Source: Parapedobacter indicus
Lineage (GTDB): Bacteria > Bacteroidota > Bacteroidia > Sphingobacteriales > Sphingobacteriaceae
DNA: 64,000 bases
Assembly (NCBI RefSeq): GCF_900113765.1
Contig: NZ_FOQO01000002.1
Location: 434,001 to 498,000 of the forward strand
Reading direction: 5' to 3'
Shown here: positions 54,001 to 62,137 of the stretch, piece by piece
Layout: each line of letters begins with the position of its first letter
Numbering within the stretch: the stretch's first letter is position 1
The notes under the pieces: model-generated
What the model saw: only the letters and a program-made list of their open reading frames with translations
What the model was told of the DNA's origin: nothing
Database searches by the model: none
Program-made: the position numbers and the translations under genes

Positions 54001-54465
54001 CGTTCGTTGTTGGATCAGCTTAGGTTGTTGCATTAACTGATCAGGTAAGTCGGCGGCCGGCCTCACATTTTTTTTAGGAGAAAAATACACTACGTTGCCG
54101 ACAACCCGATAGCCGAAAGGTTGATCCGCAAAAACGTGAGGCAGTGCGTCCAATATCTCTACCCCTTTCAAAGACAACGTTACCGGATTGGCTCGCATTA
54201 AATAACCTTCGTCTAATACGAAAGAATACCCGCTTTGCCGTTGTAATTGCTGGATAACGGATTTGAATGACCTATTATTAACTTCAATATCTACTTTTTG
54301 TGCCATCGCGCCAGCCATGGATTGGAGGGATAATACACAGGTAAGCAAAATTATTAACTTCATAATAAGGAGTGCTTGTAAGAGCACCTTGCCGTAAATC
54401 GACCGCCCGTAAAAAAGCGAAAAGCGACCATTGGCATAATGGCTATAATTCATTATTTTTGTCAT
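51043..54465 (-). CDS. SusC/RagA TonB-dependent transporter with STN domain
   Basis: An 1140-residue outer-membrane transporter. A long leader ends near AGAMAQ, followed by a secretin/TonB N-terminal (STN) domain (NRSFKSVIQQLQRQSGYSF), a CarboxypepD_reg-like domain (TVTGRVTDEEGNPLEGVTVR), the TonB box/plug region (VVVVGYGTQKKADLTGSV, ILKDASATAVYGSRAANGVI) and a barrel ending NLGINLSF. The STN domain means it signals to the FecR protein encoded upstream. ATG 54465 (MTKIMNYS) fits the common start of STN-SusC proteins; the open frame extends to 54585. Confidence 0.94.
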   Translation of the reverse strand: MTKIMNYSHYANGRFSLFYGRSIYGKVLLQALLIMKLIILLTCVLSLQSMAGAMAQKVDIEVNNRSFKSVIQQLQRQSGYSFVLDEGYLMRANPVTLSLKGVEILDALPHVFADQPFGYRVVGNVVYFSPKKNVRPAADLPDQLMQQPKLIQQRTVTGRVTDEEGNPLEGVTVRVKGTAIAATTRADGLYDIVAPEQGHALVFSNIGFKTNELEIGDQRVINVSLKADVSDLEEVVVVGYGTQKKADLTGSVATVEGQEVVKSGATNITNSLAGRLPGITAVNNNGKPGSGSQIMIRGVSTFGDNSALVVIDDIVRSLDQIDPNEIESISILKDASATAVYGSRAANGVILVTTKRGKAGKPTISYNGFAGIQNPTIYPALMTGPEYAQTKNVARQNMGLPPAYSDEEMQDILQGKVQEQNWYDLTLNKKAFQTQQNIGVNGGTDAIKYFMSVGYMDQDGLYDNLNYKRYTARSNVDARINKNFTLSLDIDASRRNNNGSGYSPESIFSDIMAAYPYDKLYNPDGTIFYTREQHPVEEIKTGYQREQTDIFQATISARHELRFIQGLYLQGRASFGQEANTAKTYQVPILMNRQDEAGNTIEVYPYGGWNGKTALSQQYSDYNTTTLNLSLNYQRQFGDHEVGGIVLVEQFDAKSKEFSGFRTNFPANGLDELLYGGQEQKDANGSSFTDGRRSFVGRLQYAYKDRYLLEASFRSDGSVAFPTSNKYGNFPAVSAGWKLSEEPFFRNSEGVSFVDNLKLRASYGLVGNDRNVYNGRIPTFQYQQVYDLSSTIISGSNAYTSVIPGVLPNPNVTWESAAIANVGLDGSMWSRLLSFELDFFYKRTSNILLSRIRSIPATIGAALPAENYAKVDNKGFEVALTHQNNINNLTYFVKANMGFAQSKVILLDEPANIPDYLLQTGRPLNFIVGYKALGFFQSDEEVAGYYPQFNGGQKAGDVKYADINGDKVIDAEDRTVISMDNNIPKLLGGLSFGGSYKGFDLNVLFQGATRMKKMLYGRSRTFFNGGSHNNFRDLLDYWTPENRDAKYPRPWENQHPNNSQESSLYIRDASYLRLRSIDLGYTLPKSISQKLGTQSLRVYFSGTNIFLFDKMKMFDPEVENTDGAYYPQQRTLNLGINLSF

Positions 54466-54515
54466 GTTGGTTAGGAAAAAAATACAGTTCAATATTGGTT
54501 TTCTGCCCGACAGTT

Positions 54516-54545
54516 GCCGGATTTCGAGGGCAATCGAAATTCGGC
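54516..54545. promoter_or_regulatory. Strong hairpin in the fecR-susC gap
   Basis: Stem GCCGGATTTCGA (54516-54527) with TCGAAATTCGGC (54534-54545), 12 pairs including one G-T, loop GGGCAA. It lies in the 136-base gap upstream of susC. It could limit read-through from fecR or mark an RNA processing point. No T-run follows it in the direction of these genes, so a plain terminator is unlikely. Confidence 0.4.
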
Positions 54546-54601
54546 TTTTTCCCTCCGGACAGGCGGATGACCTTAGCTCCGCCAATCAAAGATCTTTTTT
54601 C

Positions 54602-55774
54602 TTATTCGATAATGCCAACCCTCCTTCCTTCTAATTTAAGTTTAACCTGGTAGGTTTCTTCAAGTGCTTTGAGTACGCTGGATAGGTTCTCATTCCTATT
54701 AATTATCACATAAGCTGTCTTGTTGGTCTTGAGTACAGGAACATCAACCACAACATCGTACCAACGTTCCACTTGACGCATCACATCGGCAAGCCGGGCT
54801 CCATTAAGTACAATCATGCCGTCTCTCCACGCAGTATAGTCAAAGATATCGACCTCACTGATATCGAGAAACGATCCACGTGTGACGGCTTGTTGGCCAG
54901 GTTTCAGATATGAGAATGAAGAACTGAGGTTAGTGCCTCCGGAACCAACAGCCTTTACACGCACGTTGCCTTCAACCAGCGTGGTTTTGGTCTCAGGATC
55001 GTCTGCATATGCGGAGACATTAAATTCGGTTCCCAACACTTCAATGACCTGGCCATGGGCAATAACTTTGAATGGTACGTGCTGTGCACCAGCTATCGCC
55101 ACGTCAAAATAAGCTTCGCCTTCCAGTTCGATTACACGTTCATTGCCATCAAACCGAGAAGGATATTTCAATATCGACGCAGCGTTGAGCCATACCACGG
55201 TACCATCGGGCAGTTTAATCTGATACGTTCCGCCTTTGGGCGTAGTGAGTGTGAGATGTTGCTTGCCCCCTACACGTATCCCCTCGTTCACTTGCTCGCT
55301 AAGTACAGTACTTCCATCGAGGTAGGATATGCCATTATCTACGATAATTCCATCCTGCTTTTCACTCAGATCAATCGTTCGGCCATCGCCGAGGGTAAGG
55401 GTGGCTCGATTGCCACCGGGCTGTACATCCGCTATTGCCGGCCCCTCACGAAGTTGTAAAACGACGATGAAGTAGCTGGTCACAATAGCTATAAGAAACA
55501 TTGCTGCTACGTATGGCAAAATCCCTCTCAACCGTTTGAGACGCGAACGTTTGGGTTGGATACGCTTGTGGATACCTTCTAATAAACGAGAAGAGCGCTC
55601 AATGTCCAGCGGTTCACGGTTATTCTGCAGGTCATCCGCATATAAGATAGACGCAATTGTTTCCAGTTCGTGCTGATCGGCGTGCCGAAGGTATTCAGCC
55701 ATCCAACGGACGTCCTCCTCTGTCCATTGGGATCGCCGCAGAATTTGCTCGATACGCAACTGTCGTTTATCCAC
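54602..55774 (-). CDS. FecR family anti-sigma factor
   Basis: A 390-residue single-pass membrane protein: cytoplasmic N-terminus (about 1-83), membrane helix (about 86-108), periplasmic FecR domain (LTTPKGGTYQIKLPDGTVVWLNA, about 175-200 onward) and a C-terminal DUF4974 domain (AYVIINRNENLSSVLKALE). It would hold the adjacent ECF sigma factor until the STN domain of the SusC transporter signals substrate binding. Order sigma-FecR-SusC-SusD is the standard module of Bacteroidota. Confidence 0.94.
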   Translation of the reverse strand: MDKRQLRIEQILRRSQWTEEDVRWMAEYLRHADQHELETIASILYADDLQNNREPLDIERSSRLLEGIHKRIQPKRSRLKRLRGILPYVAAMFLIAIVTSYFIVVLQLREGPAIADVQPGGNRATLTLGDGRTIDLSEKQDGIIVDNGISYLDGSTVLSEQVNEGIRVGGKQHLTLTTPKGGTYQIKLPDGTVVWLNAASILKYPSRFDGNERVIELEGEAYFDVAIAGAQHVPFKVIAHGQVIEVLGTEFNVSAYADDPETKTTLVEGNVRVKAVGSGGTNLSSSFSYLKPGQQAVTRGSFLDISEVDIFDYTAWRDGMIVLNGARLADVMRQVERWYDVVVDVPVLKTNKTAYVIINRNENLSSVLKALEETYQVKLKLEGRRVGIIE

Positions 55775-55838
55775 GATAACGTTTTAACCTAAATACAATA
55801 AAAGGTAAATTTCGGGGGGTATGGAGTCGGCTTTTTTT

Positions 55839-56438
55839 TTAACCCCAGCAATCCAGGAATGTGAGCAAGCCTATCGCAAGTAAATCGCGACCGTTTTGCC
55901 TGATATAGGTTTTGACGGTTTTCATCGCGATGGAAAGATGTTCCTTGACCGTATGTTTGGAAATACCCAATTCCCGGGCCACTTCTCCATAGCTTTTTCC
56001 TTCGAGTTTGCACCGGGTAAACACCAGCTGTTTTTGCTCCGTGAGTCTTGCTATGGCTCGCTCAAGCAACTCATGCTGTGATTCCAGGTCGGATGCCTCC
56101 TCACTACTATCCGCTACCGATTGGTGCAGCGAAAGTTCGCTTTTTGCTAGCAGTTCGCGAAGCGCCTTCTTACTGTGGTTTACCGTAAGGTGGTAGCTGA
56201 TTACAAACAATAGTCCGCTGATAGACTTTCCCGGCTGGAGGGTATCCCGCTTTTCCCATAATTTGACAAATACATCTTGTAATAAATCGGCTGCGGTATC
56301 CTCGTTTTTGGTGAAACGTAAAATATTGCGGTAGATCGCGCCGTGGTACTGCCAATAGGTAGCATTGAATGCGTCAATATCACCCACCTTCAGCCGGTGA
56401 AGCACGTGCTGCTCATCAAAAAAACTTGTTTCTGCCAT
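55839..56438 (-). CDS. ECF RNA polymerase sigma factor
   Basis: A 199-residue ECF sigma factor of the Bacteroidota SusCD-associated group. Region 2 is near residues 28-95 (DAFNATYWQYHGAIYRNIL, DLLQDVFVKLWEKRD). Region 4 is near 128-182 (LTEQKQLVFTRCKLEG, YGEVARELGISKHTVKEHL). It should direct transcription of the SusC/SusD operon. It is followed after 64 bases by FecR. The 100 bases upstream are AT-rich and show no convincing -7 box. Confidence 0.94.
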   Translation of the reverse strand: MAETSFFDEQHVLHRLKVGDIDAFNATYWQYHGAIYRNILRFTKNEDTAADLLQDVFVKLWEKRDTLQPGKSISGLLFVISYHLTVNHSKKALRELLAKSELSLHQSVADSSEEASDLESQHELLERAIARLTEQKQLVFTRCKLEGKSYGEVARELGISKHTVKEHLSIAMKTVKTYIRQNGRDLLAIGLLTFLDCWG

Positions 56439-56538
56439 GCGCGTCTATTCGTGGCAGTAAATAAACGACTATTATCCAACAAAACCAATAAAACAAAAAG
56501 CTGCGCTGAACTTGCACAACAAAAAAGAATGCATTTGC

Positions 56539-56994
56539 TTACCTAAAAACCTGTGCATGCCAGCTTTCGCTCATCGGCACCTCCCACTTGGTTTCCAAAT
56601 CCGGATAGGTAGCGACAAGATTATTGAATACCACCGTTTGATGCGTGATGTCACCTTGTTCCAGCAATTTTTCAAACTCGGCGCGCGACACCACGTGAAT
56701 AGCGCCGTTGTCTCGATAGGCGATCTGCATCCGATCAAAAAGCGTCACTTCTAACTCCCGTTCAATCTCTTTTAATAGATGTACCGATTTATCAATGGAA
56801 CATCCCGTTGGCGGAGCAACACCGTCATCCACCATGATGATGATAAACCGACCGTACCGGATTTCGGCCTTCGCAGCCAACGGCTTGCCGTGTGCTTTCC
56901 ATGCTGAAGTGAAACCTTCCAACTTATCTAATACATACCTGCTTTCGGCATCGGTTAAAGACCGGCCTGCCTGATAGATCCAAACACGTTCCAT
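56539..56994 (-). CDS. Conserved protein of unknown function near the oxidase operon
   Basis: I do not recognise a domain. The 151-residue soluble protein (MERVWIYQAGRSLTD start) has no signal peptide or membrane segment. It resembles a short Bacteroidota protein often named as an ABC transporter ATPase in databases, but there is no Walker A motif here, so that label would be misleading. It has one Cys (PPTGCSIDK). It is the last gene downstream of the DUF420 gene (41-base gap), so it may be part of the same operon. Confidence 0.72.
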   Translation of the reverse strand: MERVWIYQAGRSLTDAESRYVLDKLEGFTSAWKAHGKPLAAKAEIRYGRFIIIMVDDGVAPPTGCSIDKSVHLLKEIERELEVTLFDRMQIAYRDNGAIHVVSRAEFEKLLEQGDITHQTVVFNNLVATYPDLETKWEVPMSESWHAQVFR

Positions 56995-57035
56995 AAGACA
57001 AAGATACTGAATTCCGATGGCGTTTCATTCCTTTA

Positions 57036-57584
57036 TCAACTCCCGTAATAGGGAGCGATCATCAGATAAACAATGACCCCGGTAATGGCCACGTATAACC
57101 ATAGCGGAAAAGTAACCTTGGCCAGTTTCCGATGCTTGGCAAAATTGCCCGATAAACCCCGAACAAACGTAACCAACACAAAAGGAATGATGACGATAGA
57201 AAGTAAGATATGGGTAATCAGAATAAAAAAATACACATACCGGATGGCACCCTGTCCGCCAAACGAGGTAGATTCAGCCGTCATGTGATAGGCCACATAC
57301 ATCATCAGAAAAGCAGCTGAGCAGCCGATGCAGATCTTCACCAACGTTTCGTGCAATTTACGATTCCCTTTTCGGATTGCAAACACAGCCCACACGAGCA
57401 GCACCGCAGTAATGCCGTTGATGGTTGCATAAATGGGAGGCAGAAAAGTAAGCGGTTTCACATCGTAGCCCAAATCCCGCAGGTTTACCCCAAACAAGAT
57501 AGCTACCACCAGCGGAATAGCAATCGACAATACGACAATCCACTTGTTAAATTTCCGTTCAATTAAATCGTTATCCCCGCGCAT
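57036..57584 (-). CDS. DUF420 membrane protein
   Basis: A 182-residue protein with five membrane helices and the DUF420 pattern: conserved His in RKLHETLVKIC, MYVAYHMTAEST, LITHILLSIVIIPFVL and FAKHRKLAKVTFPLWLYVAITGVIVYLM. DUF420 proteins accompany SCO and caa3/aa3 oxidase genes and probably help oxidase assembly or heme/copper insertion (inference). It lies 43 bases after the sco gene. Confidence 0.9.
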   Translation of the reverse strand: MRGDNDLIERKFNKWIVVLSIAIPLVVAILFGVNLRDLGYDVKPLTFLPPIYATINGITAVLLVWAVFAIRKGNRKLHETLVKICIGCSAAFLMMYVAYHMTAESTSFGGQGAIRYVYFFILITHILLSIVIIPFVLVTFVRGLSGNFAKHRKLAKVTFPLWLYVAITGVIVYLMIAPYYGS

Positions 57585-57627
57585 TTCAAACCTCCAATTT
57601 CATATACTTCGTATTTCCAACCCTAAC

Positions 57628-58338
57628 TTATAAAGGGCTTTTTTCTCGAATTTCTTCTACCAACAACAATTTAAGTTCATCAATTAACCGATCCACCTCT
57701 TTTTTATGATTAACGTCATAGTACCCACGGATATGCCGTTTAGAATCCACTAATATCAACGAAGAACTGTGTATAAATCCTGCGGCCTTTGTCGTATCCT
57801 GTAAGGCGTCGACCAAAAATCCATTGCGCGCAACATCGTATACATCGTCTTTGCCCGCAGTTAGAAAATACCACTTCTTGGATTCGGGATGGTAGGTTTT
57901 TGCATATTCATTCAACACCGCTGGCGAGTCGTACGCGGTATCCACCGTAATGGTATAGAAGTTGATCATTTTGTTAGCTACGAAACGCTCCGCTACGCGA
58001 TTCATTTCGTTGTTCATGTGCTCACAGAATGTCTCACATCGGGTATAAAAAAAATTGACCACCGACACGGATGTGTCATTTGCTAACACATCCATCTGTC
58101 GCCCCTGCTGATCGGTAAGCGAAAACGGCGCTACCTCGTGAAACAGTGTATCCGGCACCTTTTTGCCCATACGGTTGCTAAATGTACCGGTAAGAACCTT
58201 CTCCCCGTAGATAGGCAGGCTTTTATAGCGGTTTTCGCCTTTTTTCTCTAATAAATAATATAAAAATCCTGGCAGTATCAAAATAACTGCCAGGATAATA
58301 ATCTTCTTCAAACCATTGGTTTGCCTGATGGTCTCCAT
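57628..58338 (-). CDS. SCO family copper chaperone
   Basis: A 236-residue thioredoxin-fold protein with an N-terminal membrane anchor (about 12-28) and the periplasmic copper motif YTRCETFCEHM (CxxxC) plus the third ligand His in AAGFIHSSSLILVD. It would deliver copper to the CuA site of cytochrome oxidase subunit II. The start overlaps the subunit IV stop by one base. A perfect 11-base stem followed by T residues lies within codons 15-25 and is described separately. Confidence 0.93.
   Translation of the reverse strand: METIRQTNGLKKIIILAVILILPGFLYYLLEKKGENRYKSLPIYGEKVLTGTFSNRMGKKVPDTLFHEVAPFSLTDQQGRQMDVLANDTSVSVVNFFYTRCETFCEHMNNEMNRVAERFVANKMINFYTITVDTAYDSPAVLNEYAKTYHPESKKWYFLTAGKDDVYDVARNGFLVDALQDTTKAAGFIHSSSLILVDSKRHIRGYYDVNHKKEVDRLIDELKLLLVEEIREKSPL
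58261..58296 (-). terminator. Terminator-like hairpin inside the start of the sco gene
   Basis: Read on the minus strand: ATCCTGGCAGT, a 9-base loop, ACTGCCAGGAT, then TTTTATATT. A perfect 11-base stem with a U-run lies in codons 15-25 of sco. It could end part of the oxidase transcripts early and lower SCO output (inference). Confidence 0.4.
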
Positions 58339-58715
58339 TAGGTATTAGGCCAAAAGGGGAATGGATTGAAGTGTCCTTTCAAATACGTTCCTTCGGTCAG
58401 CATCAATGCGATGAAATAAATGATAAACAGGAACACAACGACTACGGACATAATAAATCCAAATGTCTCGAATTTGAGGTGCATGAAATAGGCCACGATG
58501 TAATACGCCTTAAGCAAAGTCAGCAAAATGTAAACAATATTTACGCCGAGCCCTTTGCTGATAACTCCTCCGTGTACCAGAACCAACGCGATAAAAAACT
58601 CCAATGCAGTGATGGCAAGCAGGTAGAAAAAGACCCGCCAAATCCTGCCTTTGGTCATACCTTCGTGGTGTCCTTCCTCGTGCCCTACTAGCTGATCGTG
58701 ATGTTGAGAAGCCAT
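58338..58715 (-). CDS. Cytochrome c oxidase subunit IV family protein
   Basis: A 125-residue protein with three membrane helices (RIWRVFFYLLAITALEFFIA, VNIVYILLTLLKAYYIVAYF, FGFIMSVVVVFLFIIYFIAL) and the MHLKFE motif after the second, typical of the small subunit IV of bacterial heme-copper oxidases. The His-rich N-terminus (SQHHDQLVGHEEGHHEG) faces the cytosol. It lies between subunit III and sco, with a one-base overlap with sco. Confidence 0.9.
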   Translation of the reverse strand: MASQHHDQLVGHEEGHHEGMTKGRIWRVFFYLLAITALEFFIALVLVHGGVISKGLGVNIVYILLTLLKAYYIVAYFMHLKFETFGFIMSVVVVFLFIIYFIALMLTEGTYLKGHFNPFPFWPNT

Positions 58716-58738
58716 AGCTTACTATTGTGTTTTAAATT

Positions 58739-59467
58739 TTATACCAAATAAAAGAATGTAAATACAAATACCCATACGAGGTCTACAAAGTGCCAGTACA
58801 GGCCGACTTTCTCCACCATCAGGTAAGAACCGCGGCGCTCAAACGTGTTGGCCAATACCATCCCAAGTACAATAATGTTCAGTAGGATACCTATTGACAC
58901 GTGAAATCCGTGAAACCCGGTAATCGTGAAGAAAAGATTGGCAAATTGCTGAGCCGACACTTCTGAAATCTCCTTTGAAAAGAAGGGTGCCAGACTTACC
59001 TCAGGCGAAACGCCTTCTTGCCCCGGAATACTTCCCCACCAGAATCCTGCGTGATGTAAGTGGGTCCACTCCAAAGCTTGGCAGCCGATAAACATCAAGC
59101 CCCCAATAATAGTGGCGATCATCCAACCGACCACTTCTTTTTTTGCGTTACGATGCCCAGCTTCAACCGCAAGCACCATGGTCACCGAACTCATGATTAA
59201 GATAAATGTCATGATGCCCACAAATACCAAGGGGTAGCCGTGATCTGCAATAAACGGGATCGACTGAAATACCTTATCGGGATCGGGCCACGTGAGGTGG
59301 GCAAAACGCTGCGTACCATAATAAATTAGGAACGCGGAAAACGTAAAAGCATCTGAAGTAAGAAAAAACCACATCATGATTTTGCCATACTCCACATTGA
59401 AAGGCGATCGACCCCCGTTCCACCGTCCGGTTTTTACCTTATCCAATTGCGTTACAGTTGTACTCAT
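58739..59467 (-). CDS. Cytochrome c oxidase subunit III
   Basis: A 242-residue heme-copper oxidase subunit III with about six or seven membrane helices. Diagnostic parts: GKIMMWFFLTSDAFTFSAFL, ALEWTHL, ITGFHGFHVSIGILLNII and VGLYWHFVDLVWVFVFTFFY. It stabilises subunit I and its proton uptake. It is 9 bases after a second, shorter subunit III gene, a duplication usual in Bacteroidota oxidase operons. Confidence 0.93.
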   Translation of the reverse strand: MSTTVTQLDKVKTGRWNGGRSPFNVEYGKIMMWFFLTSDAFTFSAFLIYYGTQRFAHLTWPDPDKVFQSIPFIADHGYPLVFVGIMTFILIMSSVTMVLAVEAGHRNAKKEVVGWMIATIIGGLMFIGCQALEWTHLHHAGFWWGSIPGQEGVSPEVSLAPFFSKEISEVSAQQFANLFFTITGFHGFHVSIGILLNIIVLGMVLANTFERRGSYLMVEKVGLYWHFVDLVWVFVFTFFYLV

Positions 59468-59476
59468 TGTTCAGTG

Positions 59477-60067
59477 TTATTGATTCAAAAGTAAAAAAAC
59501 ATAAATATAAATCCATAGAATGCCCAGAAAATGCCAAAACAACGTGGCTAAATCCATCCGGAAAACATTGCTTACCTGCGGAATGTTGCGGATGCGCCCT
59601 ACCAATGCTCTTACCAGCACCAAAATACCGGCAGCGATGTGCGCCAAGTGCATCCCCGTAAATACATACACGAACGATTGGGACGCATTACTATTCACAA
59701 ATACAACACCCCTGCTACTTAGTATTCCCCAGGCATGCACCTGCATGGCAAAAAATCCCAATCCCAACAAAATCGTAACCGTAAGCAAAATTTTCTGTTT
59801 ATCAAATGAAGTCTGCTTTGCAGCGGCGTAGGCCAACTGCATCGTTACACTACTCAGTACGATCAGAATCGTGCTATATATAAATGCATCCGGAAGTAAT
59901 GTCTTGATGCCCCGATCGGCGCCGCCTGCCGTATATACGATGAAACCGCTTGACAGTGCTGCAAACATCATAAACATGCCGATCATGCCAAGCCAAAGAT
60001 TGAATTTCTTCGCCTTTTGCTGAGTCAGATCTTCCTTATTTTGCGTATATTGTGCCATAGCGATCAT
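59477..60067 (-). CDS. Second cytochrome c oxidase subunit III-like protein
   Basis: A 196-residue subunit III relative with five membrane helices (LWLGMIGMFMMFAALSSGFI, AFIYSTILIVLSSVTMQLAY, YVFTGMHLAHIAAGILVLV, ATLFWHFLGILWIYIYVFLL). The pattern GMHLAHI and TLFWHFLGILWIY is family-typical. Start ATG 60067 overlaps the stop of the heme O synthase gene (ATGA), which supports it; ATG 60058 is an alternative. It probably pairs with the longer subunit III in the complex. Confidence 0.92.
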   Translation of the reverse strand: MIAMAQYTQNKEDLTQQKAKKFNLWLGMIGMFMMFAALSSGFIVYTAGGADRGIKTLLPDAFIYSTILIVLSSVTMQLAYAAAKQTSFDKQKILLTVTILLGLGFFAMQVHAWGILSSRGVVFVNSNASQSFVYVFTGMHLAHIAAGILVLVRALVGRIRNIPQVSNVFRMDLATLFWHFLGILWIYIYVFLLLNQ

Positions 60068-61056
60068 AACGCATTAAAATCAAATAGTAATACCAACTGA
60101 ATCAACGGCAGGTAAAAAAATGAGGTAAACATCACCTTGCGCGCCGCCGCCAAATCACATCGCAGAAATAACTTTAATCCATACCAACTGAACAAAAGTG
60201 CACCCGCGACCGAAACGAAGGAAACGACAATCCCTCCAAATCCAAAATAATAAGGAAGCAGGCTTGCCGGAACCATCAACAGCGTTGATAAAAACACCAT
60301 AAATGCTGTTACCTTATCGCGTTTCGTAGTGGGCAGCAGGCGAAATCCCGCCCGTTTATAGTCATCATCAAGTACCCAGGCAATACCCCAGAAATGCGGG
60401 AACTGCCAAACAAACTGAATAATGAACAGTACTAAGGGAATGATGATAATGGCTGCCGCGTTCTGTTGACTATAGAGTGCCAAATCGTTCTGGCTGAATG
60501 CAGCATAATAACCAATCAATGGAGGCAATGCCCCGGGAAATGCGCCTACAAATACGGCAATGGGCGATTTTCTTTTAAGCGGCGTATAGATAAACGCATA
60601 CAATACAATGGAAAAAACCGATAACACACCGGCAATAAAATTAAGCGTTACCAGTGTATAGGTGCCTGCAATTCCCATCAATAAGCTCAACACCAATGCC
60701 TGCCCGGTTGTCATACGCCCCGCAGGAATCGGCCGATCCGCCGTGCGTTTCATCAATTTATCCAGATCGCGCTCAATAATCTCGTTAAATCCATTTGCCG
60801 ATCCGGTAACCAGAAATCCGCCAGCTGTTAAAATCAACCAATGAAGCCAATTGATATCACCTTGCTGCTTACTACCGATCAGAAAAGCGATAGAAGCAGA
60901 AAACACCACCGTCATGGTAAGCCGGATTTTCACCAATTGCTTAAAATCTGTAATGAACGACATCCATTCACTTAACATCTGCCGGCTGCCTGACTCCGGC
61001 ATAGCGACACCTCCCCCCGTCTTATTAGACCGCATATCCCGATTTGATATCTTCAT
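60064..61056 (-). CDS. cyoE: Protoheme IX farnesyltransferase (heme O synthase)
   Basis: A 330-residue UbiA-family enzyme that adds a farnesyl group to heme B to make heme O. The prenyl-diphosphate/Mg motif is NGFNEIIERDLDKLMKRTAD, followed by RPIPAGRM; the second conserved region includes YTPLKRKSPIAVFVGAFPG and LDDDYKRAGFRLLP. Multiple membrane helices are visible. It lies between heme A synthase and the subunit III genes, matching its role in oxidase cofactor supply. Confidence 0.94.
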   Translation of the reverse strand: MKISNRDMRSNKTGGGVAMPESGSRQMLSEWMSFITDFKQLVKIRLTMTVVFSASIAFLIGSKQQGDINWLHWLILTAGGFLVTGSANGFNEIIERDLDKLMKRTADRPIPAGRMTTGQALVLSLLMGIAGTYTLVTLNFIAGVLSVFSIVLYAFIYTPLKRKSPIAVFVGAFPGALPPLIGYYAAFSQNDLALYSQQNAAAIIIIPLVLFIIQFVWQFPHFWGIAWVLDDDYKRAGFRLLPTTKRDKVTAFMVFLSTLLMVPASLLPYYFGFGGIVVSFVSVAGALLFSWYGLKLFLRCDLAAARKVMFTSFFYLPLIQLVLLFDFNAL

Positions 61057-61078
61057 TTAATTACTTCCTTTATCAAAT

Positions 61079-62131
61079 TTACTTCCACGTCACCTTACCT
61101 AACAGAAGCATTAGATAATACTGCGTGCCAAATAACAGACTTGCCAACACCAAGTGTATCGTCTGTGCAAATGGTGGAATATTGAAATATCCCAACACGC
61201 CTGCGCTCCCAATCTGTAACAGGAGCAATAACAACAGTAAGTTGGTAAACCGGCTTTGGTGTGTATGGGGCGCAAATCGTGAACGGATAATGAAAAATAA
61301 CAACACAATTACAAATCCCGACACCAATGCCAATGTACGGTGTACATCAAATACGTCGCTTACCTGCTCCAACCATTGGCTCCTATCCAGTCCGTTCGAT
61401 GCATCTGAAATCACATCGATTTCCTCCCGTACCCCCGTACCCACGGCAACCTGCACAACAATCAATAGCAGTGAAGCGGCGGCTAGCCACTTAATTCCAC
61501 TTGACGTGTGATTGATCAATAGGTCTTTATCGCGTAACGACCGTGCTTTGAAATACGTGTAAATACTGATTCCAACAATGACCAGCGCCAATAGCATATG
61601 AACCGTGATGATCCAGGGCATCAAATTGGTAGAGACTACAATCGACCCCAACCAAGCCTGATACCCTACAGCCACTACGTTAATCACACTCCATATAAAA
61701 ATGGACCGCTTTGTTTTAAAGAACGTAAAAGAAAAAATGGCACAGCCCAAAATCAGTACGCCCGTAATTGCCCCCGTTAGCCGATTGACGTACTCTGTCC
61801 ATGTTTTCGCCGCATTAAATTCCTCGTGATGGAGGATACTTTCATCGTGCCGTATGCGCGCCGCCAGCTCATCCTTACCAAAGCGCTCTAACATCGTGGC
61901 AAAACGCTCATTCTTCGCTTTCCTTCCGGCAATGTACTTTTCCTCATAGCCTGCTGGCAACTGAGAAACGTCCGTAGGAGGTACCAACCGGTCAAAACAC
62001 TTTGGCCAGTCTGGGCATCCCATGCCAGAGCCTGTGCTGCGTACCACGCCGCCCGCAAGTATCAACACAAATAGCGAAACAATCGTAATCTTGTTGATCC
62101 ATAAAAACCTCTTTTCAGCAGGCGGAAGCAT
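61079..62131 (-). CDS. ctaA: Heme A synthase (COX15/CtaA)
   Basis: A 350-residue membrane enzyme that oxidises heme O to heme A. The N-terminus has LAGGVVRSTGSGMGCPDWPKC, with the Cys pair of this family. Heme-binding His residues are visible in SILHHEEFNAAKTWTEYVNR, IITVHMLLAL, FDVHRTLALV and TIHLVLASLL. About eight membrane helices. It is 6 bases downstream of subunit I and 22 bases upstream of heme O synthase. Confidence 0.94.
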   Translation of the reverse strand: MLPPAEKRFLWINKITIVSLFVLILAGGVVRSTGSGMGCPDWPKCFDRLVPPTDVSQLPAGYEEKYIAGRKAKNERFATMLERFGKDELAARIRHDESILHHEEFNAAKTWTEYVNRLTGAITGVLILGCAIFSFTFFKTKRSIFIWSVINVVAVGYQAWLGSIVVSTNLMPWIITVHMLLALVIVGISIYTYFKARSLRDKDLLINHTSSGIKWLAAASLLLIVVQVAVGTGVREEIDVISDASNGLDRSQWLEQVSDVFDVHRTLALVSGFVIVLLFFIIRSRFAPHTHQSRFTNLLLLLLLLQIGSAGVLGYFNIPPFAQTIHLVLASLLFGTQYYLMLLLGKVTWK

Positions 62132-62137
62132 CCGTTA

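Noticed and set aside
56539-56994. ABC transporter ATPase
   Set aside because: No Walker A, Walker B or ABC signature motif is visible in the 151 residues.
58739-60067. Two subunit III genes as a recent duplication or error
   Set aside because: They differ in length and sequence, and paired subunit III genes are usual in Bacteroidota oxidase operons.
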